Both the position numbers and the translations under genes were made by a program. The notes below the pieces were generated by a model. That model was not told the origin of the DNA. It was given only the letters and a program-made list of their open reading frames with translations, and made no database searches. DNA of 64,000 bases from Watersipora subatra (taxonomy: Eukaryota > Bryozoa > Gymnolaemata > Cheilostomatida > Watersiporidae): NCBI RefSeq assembly GCF_963576615.1, contig NC_088708.1, positions 4,154,001 through 4,218,000 of the forward strand. Reading direction: 5' to 3'. Below, one piece after another: positions 60,712 through 64,000 of this stretch. Within the stretch, counting starts at the first letter, position 1. Every line of letters begins with the position of its first letter.

Positions 60712-62914
60712 ATGTCAGCAATGCCAATAGACATACATCATGCTAAAGGTTTTGTGTGCTGCCCTCTGATTTTCCAGAATTGGCTACATTGTGCTTGTGG
60801 AGGTAACGGAAAAGCTGCTAACAATGATGCACAACAATTGCCACATGCATTATTTACATTGGAGCAAAAAAATACATCATCATGCCAACCGTAAGAAAAT
60901 ATTTTTTGCCCAACAAATCAAGAAAATTTTTTTGGTCACACAATGCTGCACATAAATAATAAATATATAAGCAAATTGACAATTGAATACCTACAGAGTG
61001 CGGTCATGTTCAAAATCTAAATAAAGTTAGTTGTTGGAGAAGTTGGTGTTTGCAGTAAAAATAAGATAGACTAATGTCTTCTGTTGCCCTTTCACAATCT
61101 TTGTCTTACGATACGCTAACATAGTTACACTAAAATGAAATAGAATCTTCTTTAGCTCTCAGAATGGTAGCAAAGTAGACAATTGTTTCAATGTGCATTT
61201 TATTTGGTTAGAACATAATCACAAATATTCAATAACATATGTAATACCACGTTACATACATGTAAGTGCAATCATATTGCAACGTATGTAAGATAACTTT
61301 CATACACACTGTATAAACGAATACAGAATAATTAATGATGTATTTTTGAGAAGATTTTTTTCCCATTTCGTGAGCATGTTACTATTTCGTCTTAACACGA
61401 CAAAACTACGATAAACAACTATGTGAATACGTTATGCTAGTTTGATGAAAGAGCTCATATTTTTGATTAAAGATTTGCCTAAAACGATGTTTATGCTTTA
61501 TTTTGTTACAAAAAATAAAAAGATTACAGACTCAATTTCTAACCGACTAAACATTGGCACTTGCTTAAAACCTCGTCGCTTAGTGCCGACAAAACATTTG
61601 TATTTCCGGATTAAGCTCCACCTCTACAAAACGACCCAGAAACTGACCAGGTGTTGAGCCACTGCAATTATACCTGACCAAGATAATCAGCATTATGATT
61701 TGTTGCTGCCACTTTCAAAGCACTAGTCAAAGAAATCTACCCAAACAACTGAGTCAGCAATGCTATAATAAGTTGCTGAAGTATGCCAAAGACTGGGTAG
61801 TTACTAATAAAGATCCAGAAAGAACTTTGTGCAAGGAATTTATACATTCTTATACTTATGATGATGTTGTTGATACGGCCACTGGTAACAAAGCTGAGCT
61901 GCCTTTAATTCACCAAACCTGTTATGTAAGGGTAACCAGCTTAGCAAAGCTCAAATCAGCACAACAGTCAAATGTAAGTAATCCTATAATTCTGAACTAA
62001 CCTGCAGTACCTAATGATGTTTTAAAAATTTTAAATTGCATTTATTAAATTAAAATTACAAATTTTGAGCTAGGCTTTCACTGTTGTCTAGACAACTCTG
62101 AATGATGAATGAAATATATGAATGCCTGCATCTGGTTAAATTGTATTGGTAAATGTTTCTTTCAAGATTGTAACTCATGAGAATGAAGATCCTGAGCCAA
62201 CTATTAAACAACTTCGCTCCTCATCTTCAATAAGAGCTCAAACTATACTACCCAAACTATGTGTTATTTGTGGAAAAAAGGAGCGGTGGACTAAGAAAGC
62301 TGGTATGCGCATCAGAGATGGTCTACTAAGGGCAGAGACCAAAAATGCGGGTAAGTTAGGTAACCTTGGCATTATGTTTATCACAACCGTGGTCTACCTA
62401 AAGACTAATTAATCTAGCATTTGTGATGTTTGTTGAATTGTTATATTTGTTTTTACAAGGAAAATTAAAACAAGCTGCTGAGCTAAGAGCTGATCATAGC
62501 CTCCAGGTACATTTTCTCTCTGCTGACACCGTCGCTCAGGTGATGTGTTACCTCAGACAGTGTTACTACCAATACCCAGGGCTGAAATCATTGTATAACT
62601 CCCACACACAAGACACGGGCGCGTCATCCAGGTTGGTGTAATCACTGTTCATTGTTATTTGTGTGAATATGAACATTATTGCTGGATGTTCTGTACATAA
62701 CTACTCCCATCGTCCAATATCAACCAAAACTAGAGTACAAACTAATATGACATGTCCACCATATACTTAGATTTTAGCAAGGCACCAAATGAAATATGAA
62801 AAGTGTGTAAATTGTGATTTACATCAGTACTTAATATGTAAAATTTAAATTATTTATAACATGCCATAGCTCAGCTATACTCTGTTTCTTTTCAGTGAAT
62901 CTTTACTCAATCAG
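60712..62914 (+). CDS. uncharacterised protein with CxxC...CY module, 5' part
   Basis: Exons 60712-60890, 61721-61973, 62167-62350, 62460-62631 and a 19-base exon 62896-62914 join in one frame (269 codons). The gene must continue past the window edge or past the hAT element. The C-terminal part reads LPKLCVICGKKERW, then a helix (AGKLKQAAELRADHSLQ), then ADTVAQVMCYLRQCYYQY. From memory this CxxC, A..L..D, VA..V.Y...CY pattern belongs to uncharacterised proteins abundant in molluscs and cnidarians; its function is unknown to me. The usual His of the YHxxC end appears replaced (YLRQC). The N-terminal part (QLSQQCYNKLLKYAKDWV) is helical. The start at 60712 is a guess: an AG at 60777-60778 could instead begin this exon at 60779. 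Intron 1 holds the right arm of the inverted repeat. Confidence 0.6.
61015..61686. repeat. right arm of the widely spaced inverted repeat
   Basis: Reverse complement of 55998-56665 with scattered differences. It lies within the first intron (60891-61720) of the CxxC...CY gene and takes up about four fifths of it. See the left arm for shared landmarks. Confidence 0.75.
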
Positions 62915-62988
62915 GTAAAAACCTAATACATGTAATACTGCACAATATGTAGATTGTGTGAAATGTGGCTATTTTTTTTGCAAAACAG

Positions 62989-63991
62989 TAGAGATGCACG
63001 ATTCTAAATTCACCAGCCGATTCAGATACCGATCCGATATACCGGTTCTCATTGAAAAATAATCTGATTCAGATCTTTTGTGTTGCACAGATAGTTGTTC
63101 ATTTTATTATGCATATACAAACATAATGCAGAGAAAATATAATATTAATGTATTTATTTGTTTGTATTTATGGAAAAAATATACATGTATATACATATTC
63201 CCATGCTGCCATACTGTGCATGTAGTAACAAAACAGTCCATGTTTCTTGTAATTTGTAAATAAAGGTAATTACTGTTAGTGGTACAGTTCTCTCTGTGAT
63301 AACAAAGTCTCTCTTCTATTGCTGGATAAACTGCTGCTACTGTACAAGTTTAGAGCAAATCAGCGTTTGTCTTAATCACCGTTAGTGATTCAATTCTCTC
63401 AGTAAGAAGTATCTTCTATCACTATCAATGTATAACTCGTATTGAAGAGCGATGCCACAGATGATGAAGGACAGGCTAAATACCGATATGCCACTGGGGT
63501 TACAGTTTTTTGTATGGTACAAACAATACATTGTATCATCAGGATCAAGATAACTTTATGCACCGACTGTTTAAATTACTTTCGTAATGCTAGTAAATAG
63601 AAATATTACACTGCGTTTTTGTCTCCATATTAATTATCTTGCTCGGGATTGGCTGCAATAAATCTTATCGGTGTAATTGGGAAATACCACACTTTGTGAT
63701 TACGTCCTGACTAAAGCAAAAAGGTTCCTTAGCTGTGTTGATCAGGCTGTAGACATGAAATAAATTGTATGACAGGCCTAAAATTCATTAGGTAAAAGTA
63801 AGGAGCTTGCAGCTGATGATTTTTTTATTAGTGTAGCAGGCTAAACTACGATTTTCTGCAAAATAGTTGATCTGTAAAAAGTATTGGAAGTTTCTGATAG
63901 TTTCAGAAAAAATCGGCCGATACCGATTCAGATACTTAACACCCATATCGGCACTGATTCCAATTCTGATAGCGAAATCGGGGCAACTCTA
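62989..63991. mobile_element. 1,003-bp non-autonomous hAT element
   Basis: Ends TAGAGATGC and, reversed, TAGAGTTGC. Inner arms share ATCGG/CCGAT-rich phrases (GATTCAGATACCGAT and its complement). An 8-bp duplication CAAAACAG flanks it exactly (62981-62988, 63992-63999), which is diagnostic of hAT insertion. No transposase frame; the longest open frame (63078-63263) is short and featureless. Confidence 0.9.
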
Positions 63992-64000
63992 CAAAACAGG

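Overview
The window is nuclear DNA of an invertebrate animal. It has AT-rich, intron-rich genes with GT..AG junctions, many non-autonomous DNA transposons, and no prokaryotic operons. The three recognisable genes (an ABCB1-type transporter, BORA, EFR3) are all standard animal genes. The density of minisatellites, together with a CxxC...CY protein module typical of marine invertebrates, suggests a lophotrochozoan such as a mollusc or bryozoan. The species cannot be fixed from the sequence alone.

Layout. 1-12.4 kb, minus strand: the 5' half of a P-glycoprotein-type ABC transporter, 11 coding exons up to the Walker A motif of the first ATPase domain; the rest lies beyond the left edge. 12.5-15.9 kb: intergenic, probably a divergent promoter region. 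15.9-25.6 kb, plus strand: BORA, the Aurora-A/PLK1 activator, 8 exons closing in one frame at 526 aa. 27.7-46.6 kb, minus strand: EFR3, the plasma-membrane scaffold for PI4KA, 17 exons read out here; it lies tail to tail with BORA. 46.6-51.7 kb: no gene seen. 51.7-55.1 kb, plus strand: a broken Ty3/gypsy-type retroelement fossil. 57.2-60.1 kb, plus strand: a small unrecognised five-exon gene. 60.7 kb to past 62.9 kb, plus strand: an uncharacterised CxxC...CY protein gene that runs off the right side.

The host genes are separate housekeeping or accessory functions (efflux pump, mitotic kinase activation, phosphoinositide scaffold) with no evident joint pathway. The striking content is in the introns. 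At least thirteen minisatellites with different periods (17 to 49 bp), plus microsatellites, occupy by my rough count about 12 percent of the window. At least ten foldback or MITE-like elements are also present. Several arrays touch exon borders. One, in EFR3, is built from copies of an exon's own end plus its splice donor. Two EFR3 introns consist almost wholly of two opposite-orientation copies of one 1.4 kb element.

I found no CRISPR array, tRNA, rRNA or operon-like defence system, and no clearly new biochemical system. The best candidates for novelty are the exon-junction minisatellite, the element-filled introns, and the two unrecognised genes near the right end.
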